Assembly: GCA_918026815.1 (NCBI GenBank)
Contig: CAKJVC010000010.1
Location: 2,358,501 to 2,422,500, forward strand
Length of the DNA stretch: 64,000 nt
Source of the DNA: Chalara sp. BL73
Lineage: Eukaryota; Ascomycota; Leotiomycetes; Helotiales
Reading direction: 5' to 3'
The notes beneath the pieces were generated by a model that was not told where the DNA came from, ran no database searches, and worked only from the letters and a program-made list of their open reading frames with translations. Shown here in pieces: positions 23,155 to 34,870 of this stretch (within the stretch, counting starts at the first letter, position 1; each line of letters starts with the position of its first letter). The position numbers and the translations under genes were made by a program.

Positions 23155-26100
23155 CTACAATGCCGCTCCAGCACGTTTTAGCCTGTCCACTATCTCGACA
23201 TGGCCACTGTCCGCAGCTGCTTGAAGAGCCGTTCGACCCCCGTACTTCGCCGGCGCAGCGTTAACAAGTGCATTCGCTGCAAGCAGCTTTTCTACTATCT
23301 CAACGTGACCACCGCTCGCCGCTGCTTGAAGAGCCGTTCGACCGTCATACTCCACTGGCGCGGCATTAACGTCCGCGTATGCTGCAAGCAGTTTGTCTAC
23401 TATCTCGATGTGGCCACTGTTCGCCGCCGCTTGGAGAGCTGTTCGACCGTTATACTCCGTCGGCACAGCGTTAACAAGTGCATTCACTGCAAGCAGTTTG
23501 TCTACTATCTCGACGTGGCCACTGTCCGCAGCTGCCTGAAGAGCTGTTCGACCGTTATACTTCGCCGGCACGGCGTTAATGTCCGCATTTGCTGCAAGCA
23601 GTTTGTCTACTATTTCGACGTGGCCACTGTCCGCCGCTGCTTGAAGAGCCGTTCGACCATAATACATCGCCGGTGCAGCGTTAACAAGTGCATTCGCTGC
23701 AAGCAGTTTGTCTACTATCTCGACATGGCCACCGCTCGACGCTGCTTGAAGAGCCGTTCGACCGTTATACTTCGCCGGCGCGGCGTTAACAAGTGCATTC
23801 ACTGCAAGCAGTTTGTCTACTATCTCGACGTGACCACCACTCGCCGCTGCTTGAAGAGCCGTTCGACCGTCATACACCACCGGCGCGGCATTGACGTCCG
23901 CGTTTGCTGCAAGCAGTTTGTCTACTATCTCGACGTGACCGCTGCTCGCCGCTGCCTGAAAAGCTGTTCGACCGTCATACTTCGCCGGCGCGGCATTAAC
24001 GTCCGCGTATGCTGCAAGCAGTTTGTCTACTATCTCGATGTGGCCACTGCCCGCCGCTGCTTGAAGAGCCGTTCGACCTCCCAACTCCGCTGGCGAAGTG
24101 TTAACGAGTGCGTTTGCTGCAAGCAGTTTGTCTACTATCTCAATGTGGCCACTGTCCGCAGCTGCTTGGAGAGCCGTTCGGCCGTCATACTCCGCCGGCG
24201 CAGCGTTAACAAGTGCATTCACTGCAAGCAGTTTGTCTACTATCTCGACGTGACCACCACTCGCCGCTGCTTGAAGAGCTGTTCGGCCGTTATACTTCGC
24301 CGGCGCGGCGTTAATGATCGCGTATGCTGCAATCAGTTTGTCTACTATCTCGACATAGCCACTGTCCGCCGCTGCCTGAAGAGCCGTTCGACCGTCATAC
24401 TTCGCCGGCGCGGCGTTAACGTCCGCGTTCGCTGCAAGCAGCTTTTCTACTATCTCGACGTGACCACCGCCAGCCGCCGCTTGAAGAGCCGTTCGACCGT
24501 CATACTTCGCCGGCGCGGCATTAACGTCCGCGTTTGCTGCAAGCAGTTTGTCTACTATCTCGATGTGGCCACTGTTCGCCGCCGCTTGAAGAGCCGTTCG
24601 ACCCCCATACCCTGCTGGCACGGCATTAACGTCCGCGTTTGCTGCAAGCAATTTGTCTACTATCTCAACGTGGCCACCGCCAGCTGCCTCCTGCAGTGGC
24701 GTCCGTCCACCTAATTCTGCGTTGACGTTGGCCCCAACTGTCAACAATGCCTCAGCTACAGTAGAAAATCCGTTCCGAACTGCAGCATGCAAGATTTTGT
24801 TTCTGAACTCCATTGCAGCAGCACCTTGTTCTTTAGCTAGTATAATTTTTTCTAGGCATGAACTAACCCACTTCTCTAGCAAGTAAACGGTCGGGTGGTG
24901 CGTCAATTCGTCAAGGAGCCGCAAAGTGATACCTAGGACATTCGCATCTCCATGGCAGCCATTTATGTGATGTTTAAGATAGCACAAAACATAGTTTGCC
25001 AGTGGCCATTTGTCCAGGTATTGGGCATAGCGTTCATAGTGCTCCGAAGTCCAAAATCTGATTTGCGGTAGTGTTTTCACTACAGCGGTATTTGCGGCAC
25101 AAAGGATGAGATACCGGATACAAGTTATAGATATACAAGCATGGGCATCTTTCGCGCACATCCAGGTCTTGGAGTTCGTTACATGTCCATGTGGATCGAG
25201 GAAAAATTCGCGAACTGTTTGGTGCATAACTTGGATCGTCATATTACCTGCAGGCTTATTAGTCTGAATGTTGGAGAGTGGGCGTAAGTTGTGCCGGTAC
25301 CATGACTAGACTTGATTTCTAAGAAGTTGCCTCCGCATCGAATGATACGTTGCTCGGATGGAATGCGTCTTTGAAATAAATCAAATGTAGGAGTGAATTG
25401 AGTGTCAGGATCACCCGGAATGGCAAGAGCGTGGAGTAGTTCGCCTATCGTAAGAGGACGCCGTCCAAAAGGGACAAATCGGAAAATCTTTACCGCATCT
25501 GTAGGATATCGCTCTTCCCAGTCCATTTTCTCGAACATTCGCTGGTAGAAAATTTCCAATTCTGTTGGAAGACTTTGGAGGGATTCGAAAATCTGTTCCT
25601 CAGAATAGCCCTTCGCTGCATAGGTCTCGAGTTCCTCTCCTACTAGTTTTGCCCATAGGAATACCCCTTGAGCGTTTTCAACGATGTATTTTGTAGCCTG
25701 AGCAAGGACACGGGTTAGATTGAGACCATTCAAAAAAGACCGAGAAAACCTAGAAATATCTTGCTTTGTCTCGTCTTGCAACCTTATGATATTATGATGA
25801 GACGGGCTTATGCGGACATCCAGCTCTCCCACCGGCCGACTTGCAACGAATACCTTCGCAGTAGAATGCTTCGTCTTGGAACAAATGTCAAATAATAGTT
25901 TGAGAACATCGCGCCTGTCATTTTCTTCGGACTCATCCACTGCGTCAATAATTAGGTAGACTCGTCTTTCTAGTGGGTAGTCTTGCAAGGATTTGAGGAC
26001 CGTCTTCAGTGAGTCGTAACTCCAGGCAACACGAGGCTCACGGCGGCACTGATCCCGATACTCAGTTTGAAAGCGATGGTAATAGAAGGCCGGGTCTTGG

Positions 26101-27264
26101 TCCAGAATGTCGTAGAGAATTGATCGGATCATGTTGTAATGGCTCCTTTGAAGCTCTCCTTCTCTATAGCTGTAAAAGAACTTGGCCACAATAGCTGACT
26201 TCGCGGCCGGTTCCTGTTCCAGGAGATGGTCAGCGAAATATTTTGTAAGCGTGCTTTTTCCGCTACCAGGTTTCCCTTCGATGTACAGAAGTCGGGATGC
26301 GCCTGACATGGACCAATCTCTGTGCTGATTATGACGCCAGGTCCACTCGAAGGAACCTCGATTCTCTCGCGAAATCTTGTCGTACCGTGTGTTATCAAAG
26401 CGAAGAGTAGCCAGGCACTCTTTATTTATCAAGGTTAGTCCACTTTAGCGTCAAGATACGGAGTATATACAGACCTTTTCTTTCTTTGTCATATTCAATA
26501 CACGGTAATCCATCAAGCAGGTCTTTGATCTCAGCCAGTGGTTGGCTTGTAAGCAGAATCTTAACTTTCGAGGGTCGTTGCTGTAGAAGATGATTGACGA
26601 ATACACGAACTCCCTTGATGAATACACTTCTCTGATACCCGACTGTGTCTAATCCATCGATGATTACTGACAAGTCTCGTTGCTCTTCATTTAGAATAGT
26701 CATAAAAGCAGCTAAATTTTCGTCCGCTGAAGCATCAAGGAGTTTTCGTAGGTTCTTATCTGGAGAGTCTCCCTCATTAAAGCCCCGCATTTTCCAATTA
26801 GGAGCAGCCTTCTCTATGAAAACCTCGTGAAGAAGGCCATGGAGGAACCTCCGGATGATTGGTAGGGCTGTCTCTATCGGTGAAAAGCGTACTAACTGAC
26901 TAAGGAATGTATGAACGAAAATAGCGAAGGAGCTTTTCCTTATCCCAGCTGAACAGAAGAGGTGCAGAACGAAATGACCTGTCTTCGAGCGTTCACTCTT
27001 CTCCTGACTCAAGATGCATGACGAGGCTTGATGGATATTGCATTTGGGCGGCCCAGACAGCCAGAGAACCTGAGGCTCATCGGCAGAATTCCATTTCACA
27101 AAATCCTCATTCTTAAAGACCCAGTAAAACACCGGATCGTCACGATCCAAAGGTGGAATTGCGGATATATGTTTGTCTTGGTCCAGTACTGTTAGCATGG
27201 GAAGGAACTGATCCAGATTCAAATCATCAATTGCGAACTTCAATATTTCCCGTGTCCGAAGCAT
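23155..27264 (-). CDS. NACHT-ankyrin NLR-like receptor, about 1333 aa
   Basis: Three exons: 26475-27264, 25301-26419 and 23155-25247. The introns 26420-26474 (55 bp, ACTAAC branch) and 25248-25300 (53 bp, GACTAAT branch, CTGCAG acceptor) restore one continuous frame. Residues 1-263 form a degenerate ATPase-like module (LSGPPKCNIHQASS, VIIDGLDTVG). A NACHT domain follows, with Walker A GKPGSGKST (312-320) and Walker B YLIIDAVDE (about 418-426). After MHQTVREFFLDP there are about 16 ankyrin repeats, of which 14 full units are 35 aa (105 bp) and nearly identical. Fungal NLRs of this type sense non-self and trigger cell death. The start is uncertain: an upstream exon (ATG at 27465, reading MSKQNAFNST...) may splice in, but its phase is unclear. 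A HeLo gene starts about 1 kb upstream on the other strand. Confidence 0.88.
23160..24720 (-). repeat. 105-bp tandem ankyrin units (about 15 copies)
   Basis: The word for GRTALQAAA recurs every 105 bp. Copies differ mainly at a few codons (the two residues after QAAA, AAN/AAY/AVN, ADV/ALV/AII, AKY/AEY/VVY/AMY). The antisense strand is open for 504 codons over this tract, which is a side effect of the repeat. Confidence 0.95.
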
Positions 27265-27465
27265 TAAGACATCAGCAGAACTACCCTCTGGCGGATACCG
27301 GTTATCATATCTAGGCCTGCAATTCTAGCCAGTTAGTTTTAGAACGCTTTTAAGCGTACAACGAAAAAGCATAGTTGAAACCGACCCATAATTGTGAAGA
27401 TGGAGCTCTGCAGCCTGGAATTCGATATGTGATTGGGTGCTGTTGAACGCATTCTGTTTGCTCAT

Positions 27466-28314
27466 ATTGGTCCGATTGGTCCGATCGTCGCACCAACATC
27501 ACAACAAAAGTGGATAAAGGTTTAGATAGGAGCAAAATAGGCTAAGGACGGTTCACGCAATGTGTAGGTAGTAGGAAAAGCTAAGTTAATAGACAAAGGC
27601 GTGATGGAACAATTGAAGTTAGGTAGAAGTAAGATAGGGGTTATAGTGAGGCTGCGATTCCCACTCCCCGTCGTTCTTCGAGCATTCTTGGCGGTATTAG
27701 AGTATCGAGGACGAGTCAACGCAGCTTGCTGTGTTTTGGTGGCATGCATTGCAGCACTGGCTCCACACAAGTGCATGTAGTGCCTAAAATTGTACTAGTC
27801 AAATTCGATTCCACACGATACGGTTGCTGGGCTGTCACTTTGCATGCGGCCCACCAGGGGCAATCCACGGTGGCAATTTGTTGGACGGGACGACATATGT
27901 ACCCAACACATGCATATTCGCTAATTCGTCACCTTCCCCGGTACATGGGTTAGAAAGCGGCCACCAAACACAACTGCGACCTGCACATATCTGTACTGCT
28001 ATACAGACAGATCCGGAATAGCCTAGGTGGTTGGTGGCAAATTGGCTAAATCACGCGAGAACAAAGAGGGAGGCCGGAATCCTCTGCGCTGCCAAAGCTG
28101 AGTCGTCCAATTAAGTTGCACGATTGGACTAGTCGCCAGGGAATTCAGAACTCAAAAGCCTTGGCACCACTTAGCATTGCCACGTCGTATCAGACACTTT
28201 TCTACCGCGCCATATTTGGGAGTGATTTCATAAGAGGAGTTAGTCCCAGGCTCTACCTGGCAAATATTCCTCCCCCTAGGATACTGCAGACTTTCGCCCA
28301 TATTAGTTGCTACC
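27466..28314. promoter_or_regulatory. Divergent intergenic region between NACHT-ankyrin and HeLo genes
   Basis: About 850-1050 bp with no intact gene; only short overlapping frames. It must carry the promoters of both divergent genes. No specific operator was recognised. Confidence 0.5.
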
Positions 28315-29194
28315 ATGGATGTTGCCAGCCTCATTCTCGGAGTGGCCACCGTTTTCAATGCCATCATTGAAGACCTCGAATATGTTCAACTCAGCCGAGC
28401 CTTTGGCACAGACTTCGAGACGAGTTTGCTCAAGTTGGATTGTGCAAAGCTGAGACTATCGAGATGGGGCGAGTCGCTGGGACTGAATAGTACCTATGCC
28501 GTGCAGTCGCTGGGTCGAACCACATCTCCAGTAGCCCTCACTACTGCGGAGAGGCTTCTTGGCCAAACCCAGACGCTCCTAAACAAGGCAAAAGAGGCTA
28601 CAGACAAGGCAAACAAGGTTTCACCCGAAGACCCCAACCTTCAGCCTTGCGACTCTGAGAAGGACCTGGGGCCAGCCATGAAGTTCATCCACGAAAAAGT
28701 GAGTTTCCTTGCGAATAGGCGACAGAAGGCAACTGCCTGGACGACGAGGGCCAAGTGGGTTCTCTTGGAGGTCAAGACCTTCAATCGGCTGATGGAGGAT
28801 ATCAAATCATTGACGGACAGCCTTGTGGATCTATTTCCAGCTGCCAAAAGGGAGCAGGCACGACTTTGTGAGACCAATGAGGTATATGAGTTCAGTGAGA
28901 GTCTTCGCATTTTGAAAGACATCTCCGAAAGTCGAGACAAAGTGCTAGATGATCTCCTTGCCGGAATGCTTTCCGTCGTAAGCCAGATGCGTTCCTGGTA
29001 GTCCGTTCCCACAGCTAATCTAGCAATAGAGCACAGTCACAAATACATGGCAAAACACGGAAAGCACAATTGGCGGTCAGCAACAGGTAATGCATGGCAA
29101 CATTAGCATGGGCGGAGGTCTTAAATTGTGCTCAAATTGCGGTACAAACTTGGAACGAAAAAGAGGAGAAGCGAGTGGCTCCGCATCGTTTTGA
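28315..29194 (+). CDS. HeLo-domain protein with C-terminal amyloid-like motif, 275 aa
   Basis: Exon 1 (28315-28977) encodes a HeLo domain: MDVASLILGVATVFNAIIED, EYVQLSRAFGTDFETSLLKL, RLSRWGESLGL, then helices to about residue 221. HeLo is the membrane-targeting cell-death domain of HET-S and LopB. Reading on past 28977 ends the protein after 7 residues, but GTAAGC at 28978 is a strong donor, and a 52-bp intron (GCTAATC branch, CAATAG acceptor at 29029) leads to exon 2 (29030-29194, phase 0). Exon 2 encodes 54 residues with NTESTIGGQQQVMHGNIS at 230-247. This resembles the Gly/Asn/Gln pattern of HET-s-related amyloid motifs, followed by CSNCG. That layout (HeLo, about 220 aa, then a prion-like tail) is that of HET-s-type proteins. 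The motif assignment is by eye; the HeLo call is firm. Confidence 0.82.
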
Positions 29195-30245
29195 TGGTCC
29201 AGTTATGCCCCGAGAGGCAGGATTTTATTCTGCTCGTCCAAAGCAGTTTCCTGTTTGTGTCGAGATTTCCAGTAGCCCCTAAAATCATATCCGTTCTAGC
29301 AACAATATTGTATCTTAGCACGCATCAGCCTGTTGCTCTCCATGGCCCCCGGAGTTTCGTAGCCCCTGATCTTGGTGCACGCAGCTCGCTGGAGCAACTG
29401 GCGCCGAAACACCTTTCATGCCCATCCGAACAAAGGAGCAAGAAAAACAAATATTTAGCCTGAAATAAGGAATCAAGTTCAATTGCTAGCGAGCACAAAA
29501 ATGGCTGGTTTGAGCCGAAAAAGGGTAAAATATCTACGAATTGATTTCGTCCTCATACCTCTCGCGGTATAGTGTTTGCGCCTATTTGTACCAGTGATGT
29601 TGAAAGGAAAAGAAAAACCGGTTGTGAATGTTTTCATGGGTGAGTAGCTTATATTAACCTTATGATGCTGACGAAACATAGAGTTGATGGCCCATTTGTT
29701 GGGACAACGTGTGTCTATCCAAAAGTAATTACTGCCAGCCGTCGTGTCTTCCTTGTTCTTGCCGGACAACTTGATGAGGACAGCGTTAAGCTAACATCTT
29801 CGGCAGATGATCAGCTCGCTCTACCGACAACAGCTCAACAGATTAATGTGTCGCTTAAATGCCACTGCCGAGCTTTAAGCCACATGACCTCGCTTTTGGA
29901 ATAATCTTGAGCCTAGCTAAACTGATTGTCGTTATACGAAATGGAGATAGGCTGGCGCGGGACGATGTGGCCACTTTCTTGACGGATCAACTGCCTCTCT
30001 GGAAAGGTACGTGGCACAAGTCGAAGCCATTGATGCCATCAAGGAATGACTCTATTACCAACCATTTCGTAAAGGCATTCCAATTTATTACTATCATAGA
30101 TAAGCGATTAACCTTGGATAGCATACGCATTTTACTGCACAAAGTCTTGCAGTACCAGTTTTACCTTCGTTTCTTGGAAGAAGTAAAGCAAAAAGCCAAG
30201 AACCCAGAGGTTAAAAAAAACCAAGCATTCGAAACGCTGCGTATG
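29195..30245 (+). pseudogene. Unrecognised open frame cut by an LTR
   Basis: The frame from about 29859 encodes some 129 residues of helical, charged sequence (LARDDVATFLTDQLPLWKG..., LRFLEEVKQKAKNPEVKKNQ) before running into the LTR-like repeat at 30246. I do not recognise it. The preceding 29195-29858 holds no clear gene. It is probably the remains of a gene that lost its 3' end. Confidence 0.3.
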
Positions 30246-30467
30246 TGTCACGATCCCAATACAGGCGCCTGTGATAGCTGTTTGTAAGGTATCAAATACG
30301 AAGATTCTAAACTAAAGAGAAAAGGTGTAACTACTGCTGGAACTGCCTTTATGTAACATGGCTAGTTCCAGGGTCCTAGCTAGGCGAACCAATGAGCGTT
30401 CGCGGCTGTGGCGCATCTGGCAGTGAATGCCAGATGCGTTGTACACGTGATCTCTAGGACCGTGACA
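30246..30467 (+). mobile_element. LTR-like repeat, TGTCACGA family copy 1
   Basis: Begins TGTCACGATCCCAATACAGG, ends CCGTGACA, and shares TACGA.GATTCTAAAC.AA.GAGA.AAGGT with 35546-35718. It contains a perfect 10-bp stem hairpin (30413-30437). No target duplication was found. Confidence 0.5.
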
Positions 30468-30698
30468 GCAGATATTCCGACAGTTACCATCTAATAACTT
30501 ATATAAAACGTTTTTGCCTGCGGTATTTACCCTCGAAAATTGGCCGGTTCATAAATTCCCATCTTGATTTATAAAGGCCGCCGAATGGACATATTAGATA
30601 TTGCATCTAGTAACACAATACTCAACTACTGTGCTCCGCATTCGTCTTTCCTCCATTCCGGCAGTTAATCTTCACCCTCTCTAGATCAAAGTCCTGCT
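30468..30698. other. 3' flank of the GPI-protein gene
   Basis: No gene seen. Confidence 0.4.
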
Positions 30699-31375
30699 TT
30701 ACAATGCCAACGAACCTCCAACCACAGCCATAAACGCCGCCATCAGAAGCCCACCCGTATCTCCAAAGACAGCCAAAGCCGCAGACCCATTAGTCGATGA
30801 CGAGGAAGAAGATTCAGAATCTCCTGTTCTACCCTCACCATCCACCACCGATGTTATGGTTAGAACGCCCTCCGTGCTCATCGCGAACGAGCCTTCGGCG
30901 CATTTGCCATCCTGCAGGTCACATTTGCGCGTGTTGCTGTGTGAGTTGGCAATCTTGTCTCTAAATGAAAAAAAGCGTCTGCTATTAGTGTTTTTGTCTA
31001 TTGGGTGGAAAGAAAAAGTGTAGCATTCCAAAGGGACTTACGTGGAGTTGTAGCAGAGGACTTCTGGCTGTGTTTCGTTGGAGAGCAGGCAAGTGTCACC
31101 TTTCGGACCTAGTTCCTTCGTTATGAAAGCGAGATGGAGGGAATAAGGGAGGGAATAGCGGCGGAGGACGAACAGCATAGTTTCACCCCAGTTGCGCCAA
31201 GGGACGCAGTTGCGGAGACTTCCTTAGGAAACTCGTCAAGTGGCTGGTCGTCACGGAGGCAGATGATTGATTCCATTTTGGTGGCCAGCGTATAGGAACA
31301 GATTTCATCAATGCTAATTGATGCGTGGGTGATTTGGGCGAGGAGCCCCAGGCTTAATATGTAGGAAAGATGCAT
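30699..31375 (-). CDS. Secreted GPI-anchored Cys-rich protein, 176 aa
   Basis: Exons 31174-31375, 31042-31108 and 30699-30960. The introns are 65 bp (GTTCGT..AACTAG) and 81 bp (GTAAGT..TTTAG). Signal peptide: MHLSYILSLGLLAQITHA. The joined middle reads GVKLCCPKGDTCLLSNETQ and VLCYNSTDKIANSHS, then RKCDLQDGKCAEGSF. The CCPxGxxC motif is common in fungal secreted wall proteins. A Ser-rich linker precedes a C-terminal hydrophobic stretch ending VGGSLAL, typical of GPI signals, with Asn/Gly/Ser near TNGSA as a possible attachment site. It probably sits at the cell surface. The first donor (GTTCGT) is less usual, and the alternative GTGAAA donor with another acceptor also keeps the frame but loses the CCP motif. 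Function unknown. Confidence 0.75.
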
Positions 31376-33200
31376 TGTTCCGAAAAGAGGAAGCTATATA
31401 TCTGGAGGCAAAAGCAGAATCTTTTTTGTTGTTTGAAGGATCGAATGTTTTCGTGGGGCAATAAATTTAGGTGAAGAATCAGTGCCTACGAGATCAAGAA
31501 AAAAATATCAGAAAGGGTGATAATTGACCGGCAATAGACTGAATGATTGCCATTTTATATCTCATATAGCATTGGAGCAAGTTAAGAAACTACCCCTTAA
31601 TCAATGCAGAGGTCGCTCTAGAACAATAACAAAGACTGCACAGGGCCTCAGTTCGTTTCTGCGGCGATTCCGCAGCGAATAAAATGTTCTTGCACCCCAA
31701 GCCTTACTTCCACTTATATGCCACCAAACGGAAATGCATAGCAAGGTTGGGTTACGAGTTTCAGCCGTGCCGTCCAAAGTTTCGAACGAGAAATATGTCT
31801 TACGGTGGTGCAGGGAATAGAGAATGTCACACCGCCCTAGATCGCAAGGTTCGATTTGTATAGGCAGAATCGTTTGATTGTGGCAGGAAAAGGTGGCGTA
31901 ACATTCTTTATTCCTTGCATACAATATCCCCTAGAGCGCCAAAGTGTCCAGATCTCGCTTAAGTGAGGGATAGCCAATCAGAGCGTTTCTGTTATATTAT
32001 TATTCCTTACAGCTGCTTTATATTTTTACAATATTATTTTCAACAGTTTCCTAATGGAAAAAAGTTTTCTAATTATACTAAATATGCAAGCCTTGGGCTG
32101 TCTACTGTTTTAATACCTTGTATCACGTGATTGGATTACAGGTCTGGACGCTTTGGCGCTTAAAGGATAGTAATTTTTAACACTATTCGCATGGCTTGAC
32201 AGTGGAGATTTCCTTTTCAGCTTTCGGCCACAGCGCCTTTTAATTGGGTAAGATCAACATTGCCAAGGCGCAAACCACAGAGGGCGCACACCAAAAATCG
32301 GCATTTTCGCTGGCCGATAATTACATGTTTGATCATCCACAAAATTTCAGCCGCACTTTCTGACGAACGGCATGTGGATATTACCCGCTTGTGGCGCTAT
32401 GGCTCGCTTGTGGTCAGCCACTTTTGACCGACTGTCGCTTGTTCGTCGTCCTGGTAAACTCTATGGAGTATACCGAGGCAATTGGCAGATGCCCTAGCCA
32501 CTGCAACATCGTGCCCTGGCAGGGGAAAATTTACGTCCAGAAACGGTCGATTATGGTTTCATTAACCTAAAGTGGCTGGCTAAGCAAAAGGCGATGACAA
32601 GTGCCAAATTTTGAATCTGCCCTGCGGCAGGAGGCCTAGAAAGAAATAGTTGATTAGCAGGCCGTTTGTGGCTCTAGCCGCTTGAGGACGTCCCTACTCT
32701 CCCACTGGACGTACAGCAGAACGAAAAGGGCTTAAGGAGTCTTCCACTTAGAGAATTTATATTTAAGAATGCAGGAAGAAATATCTGTTGCCCCCCTTTC
32801 TTTGAAGCGTCGATGGCTGTTCGTGAGCTTAGGAATACGATCGGGTCAGATGTCTCCTCAAACGCCTGTTCTTCTTGGCACATAAAGAATCATGTTTACG
32901 AAAGTTAAGACCTAAGGAAATGGTCAGTGTAAATGATGTGCGATCGCAATTAGCTACACGCTTGGTTAAGAGGCTATGTAGCAAAGCTTTAACGGATTTT
33001 AGTTCGAAGAGTGATTGCTTAGGTGCTTATTAAAGTCCTGCTGCATGAAACTATTCGAATGCCACGAAATAGATATTTTATCACAGGAGCGATTTCCAAT
33101 CTTGGTTCCGTTCTTCAAGTGCAAGCCGGGGCACTGAAACTATTGAAATAGCAGAAGAAAGTCGCGGAGCCTTCAGAGAGTATGGGGTAAACGAGTCAAT
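31376..33200. other. Gene-free stretch
   Basis: Short frames only (31601-31924 and 32674-32883, both minus strand), with no recognised domain. Confidence 0.5.
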
Positions 33201-33403
33201 TGCTGAAGGTTAGAACCTAAACTACAGGAGAGAATCTCTCTACTTATAGAGGTGTGATACCCACGTATGAGTATCACATACGACGTAACGCATACGTCAG
33301 TAGATTCATCATCGAAGGCAAAAGTACGTATGCATCTTGCGCAAGAATGCCTACAACTTCCCCAATAGGCTAGGTATGATCCTTAGACCTAGCCTGTTTA
33401 ACA
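33201..33403 (-). mobile_element. LTR-like repeat, TGTTxAACAGGC family
   Basis: On the minus strand it starts TGTTAAACAGGCTAGGTC and ends CCTTCAGCA. It is homologous to 54672-54902, and the same start word appears at 63969. Homology with the second copy extends about 35 bp further left (to about 33165), so the inner boundary is uncertain. It interrupts the recombinase-like relic. Confidence 0.6.
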
Positions 33404-34870
33404 ATAGTACTATTTGAGGGTCCAGCAAACTTCATCAGTAAGGCGGTCGAGTAGCCGTTGGCTCACTACTAGTTAGCCGACTGCAATTTGGGAGACATGC
33501 GGAACTAACCGTTAGCTTGGACGAGTGCTTCACGCCCGGCGTCACGAATGGTGATATATTTAAACCGAGCTCGCTGAGGTACGCTCATCAGCTGTCTGGC
33601 GAATGAGCCAGCCGTTTGGGTCTGTCTGGTAGGGCCGTCGCACGATATAGCTTGGAAACCAGGCACGTCCTGCATATCATCGATATTCCAAGATCCAGTG
33701 GTCACCGTACTTTGGCGGTTCGATAGCGGAAATTTCGTCGGCAGTGTGGTAATGCTTGTATGCCCCACTGGCTAAAGCTATGGCGAGAATAAATAGATTT
33801 AGATTAAAAAGAAGCGTTAGATCGGTCGTCGTCTTGAATATTGGGCGGGGTGGCCTGTTTAGTAGGTTGGTCAGCTTGAACTAGCAGTTTTGCAATACAG
33901 GGGCATTTAGATCATCTAACCTGTTCCTTGAGTTATGCACCGCTTTGGTAGCATCACTTTCAGGCTCATTTGGATGTCTGGCCTCCCATCCAGACCCCAT
34001 CCGACTAGCATGGTGATATCTGCAGAGAACCATTTACTCAGCCAGATCCTGTCTTGCACTTCTCAAGATACTAGCAAGGAGAAGATGCTTATGCGGCAGT
34101 GTATCCCTTCTACGTACTTACTTTAGCAGAGGATTCCGATAACTCCCCTAGTATGGCGGATGAGAAACGGGAGAAGTTCATTTTACCGCCAAACCCAACC
34201 CGAGACCCTTCATGATCGAACTCATACCAAACATTCTCCCAGACGACTGACACTATAATTTTGTATTCCTCCAAGGTTAAGTAGTGTCGCTCTCGATGAG
34301 TAGTGGGTTAGGCGAAGCTCTATCTTAAGCTCCCCTTTGCTGGACTTTCACTTGCCAGCATCAAGACGTTTATTATCGGACCAGAGAGTGGTAGTCACAA
34401 AATATTGTACTCACATGAGTGACCGACTTTCTAACGTGCTCAGGAATGCAAATACCCATATCTCGCTCCCAATATGACCTAAACCGTCGCACATAGCCCT
34501 GTACAGTATCGACGGTCGCCATCTCTTCTAGCTGACCTTCAGTCGCTCGTCCGACAAGTTCGGCAAAGTGCTTCAAAGTACGTAAATCACGCGGGCTCAC
34601 GCCCGGATGGTCCTTTTCATATGTGCAACAAGAAGCAAGCTAAGCGTTAGTATAGTTCTCAAGTTCGAAATTGGAAATAGTCTAGTTGGGTAGAACTTAC
34701 TCTTGTCTTATCTCTATCTGCGTCTCCTAAAACACGCCCGTATATAGCAAGATCTCTCTAAAAAGAGGGCGATCATCGATGCCGGTCATGTCATCATTAA
34801 ACCAATTCTCTCGCGTCGCCTTCACCTTCTCCCTCTGCTGTCTTTTTCCTGCCCATCTTGGAAGTGGTCC
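33404..34870 (-). pseudogene. Tyrosine-recombinase-like (DUF3435/Crypton-type) gene relic
   Basis: Ordered pieces on the minus strand: REKVKATRENWFNDDMTG (about 34.8 kb); an exon at about 34418-34648 reading SPRDLRTLKHFAELVGRATE and TVDTVQGYVRRFRSYWERD, then a GTGAGT donor; RHYLTLEEYKIIVSVVWENV followed by SAILGELSESSAK (about 34.1-34.3 kb); and a C-terminal part with RARFKYITIRDAGREALVQAN (read in two parts) and GYSTALLMKFAGPSNSTIV (33.4-33.6 kb). The layout matches fungal tyrosine-recombinase-like proteins (an N-terminal helical region, the SxRPG-like area, then an R..H catalytic end). In this copy AGH is AGP and the rest is broken. The LTR at 33201-33403 cuts off its end. Assignment is by resemblance only. 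Confidence 0.45.

Noticed and set aside
23200..24714. 504-codon open frame on the plus strand (Arg/Cys-rich)
   Set aside because: It is the antisense of the ankyrin tandem repeats. The 105-bp periodicity keeps it open, and the minus strand carries the clear NACHT-ankyrin protein.
25239..25305. Frame change between the NACHT and ankyrin halves
   Set aside because: A 53-bp intron with a GACTAAT branch and CTGCAG acceptor joins them exactly; no frameshift is needed.
28996..29001. HeLo protein ending at residue 228
   Set aside because: The GTAAGC donor at 28978 and the matching acceptor make the spliced 275-aa form more likely.
30413..30437. Perfect 10-bp stem hairpin as a terminator or small RNA
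   Set aside because: It lies inside an LTR-like repeat; rho-type hairpin terminators are not expected in a fungal nuclear genome.
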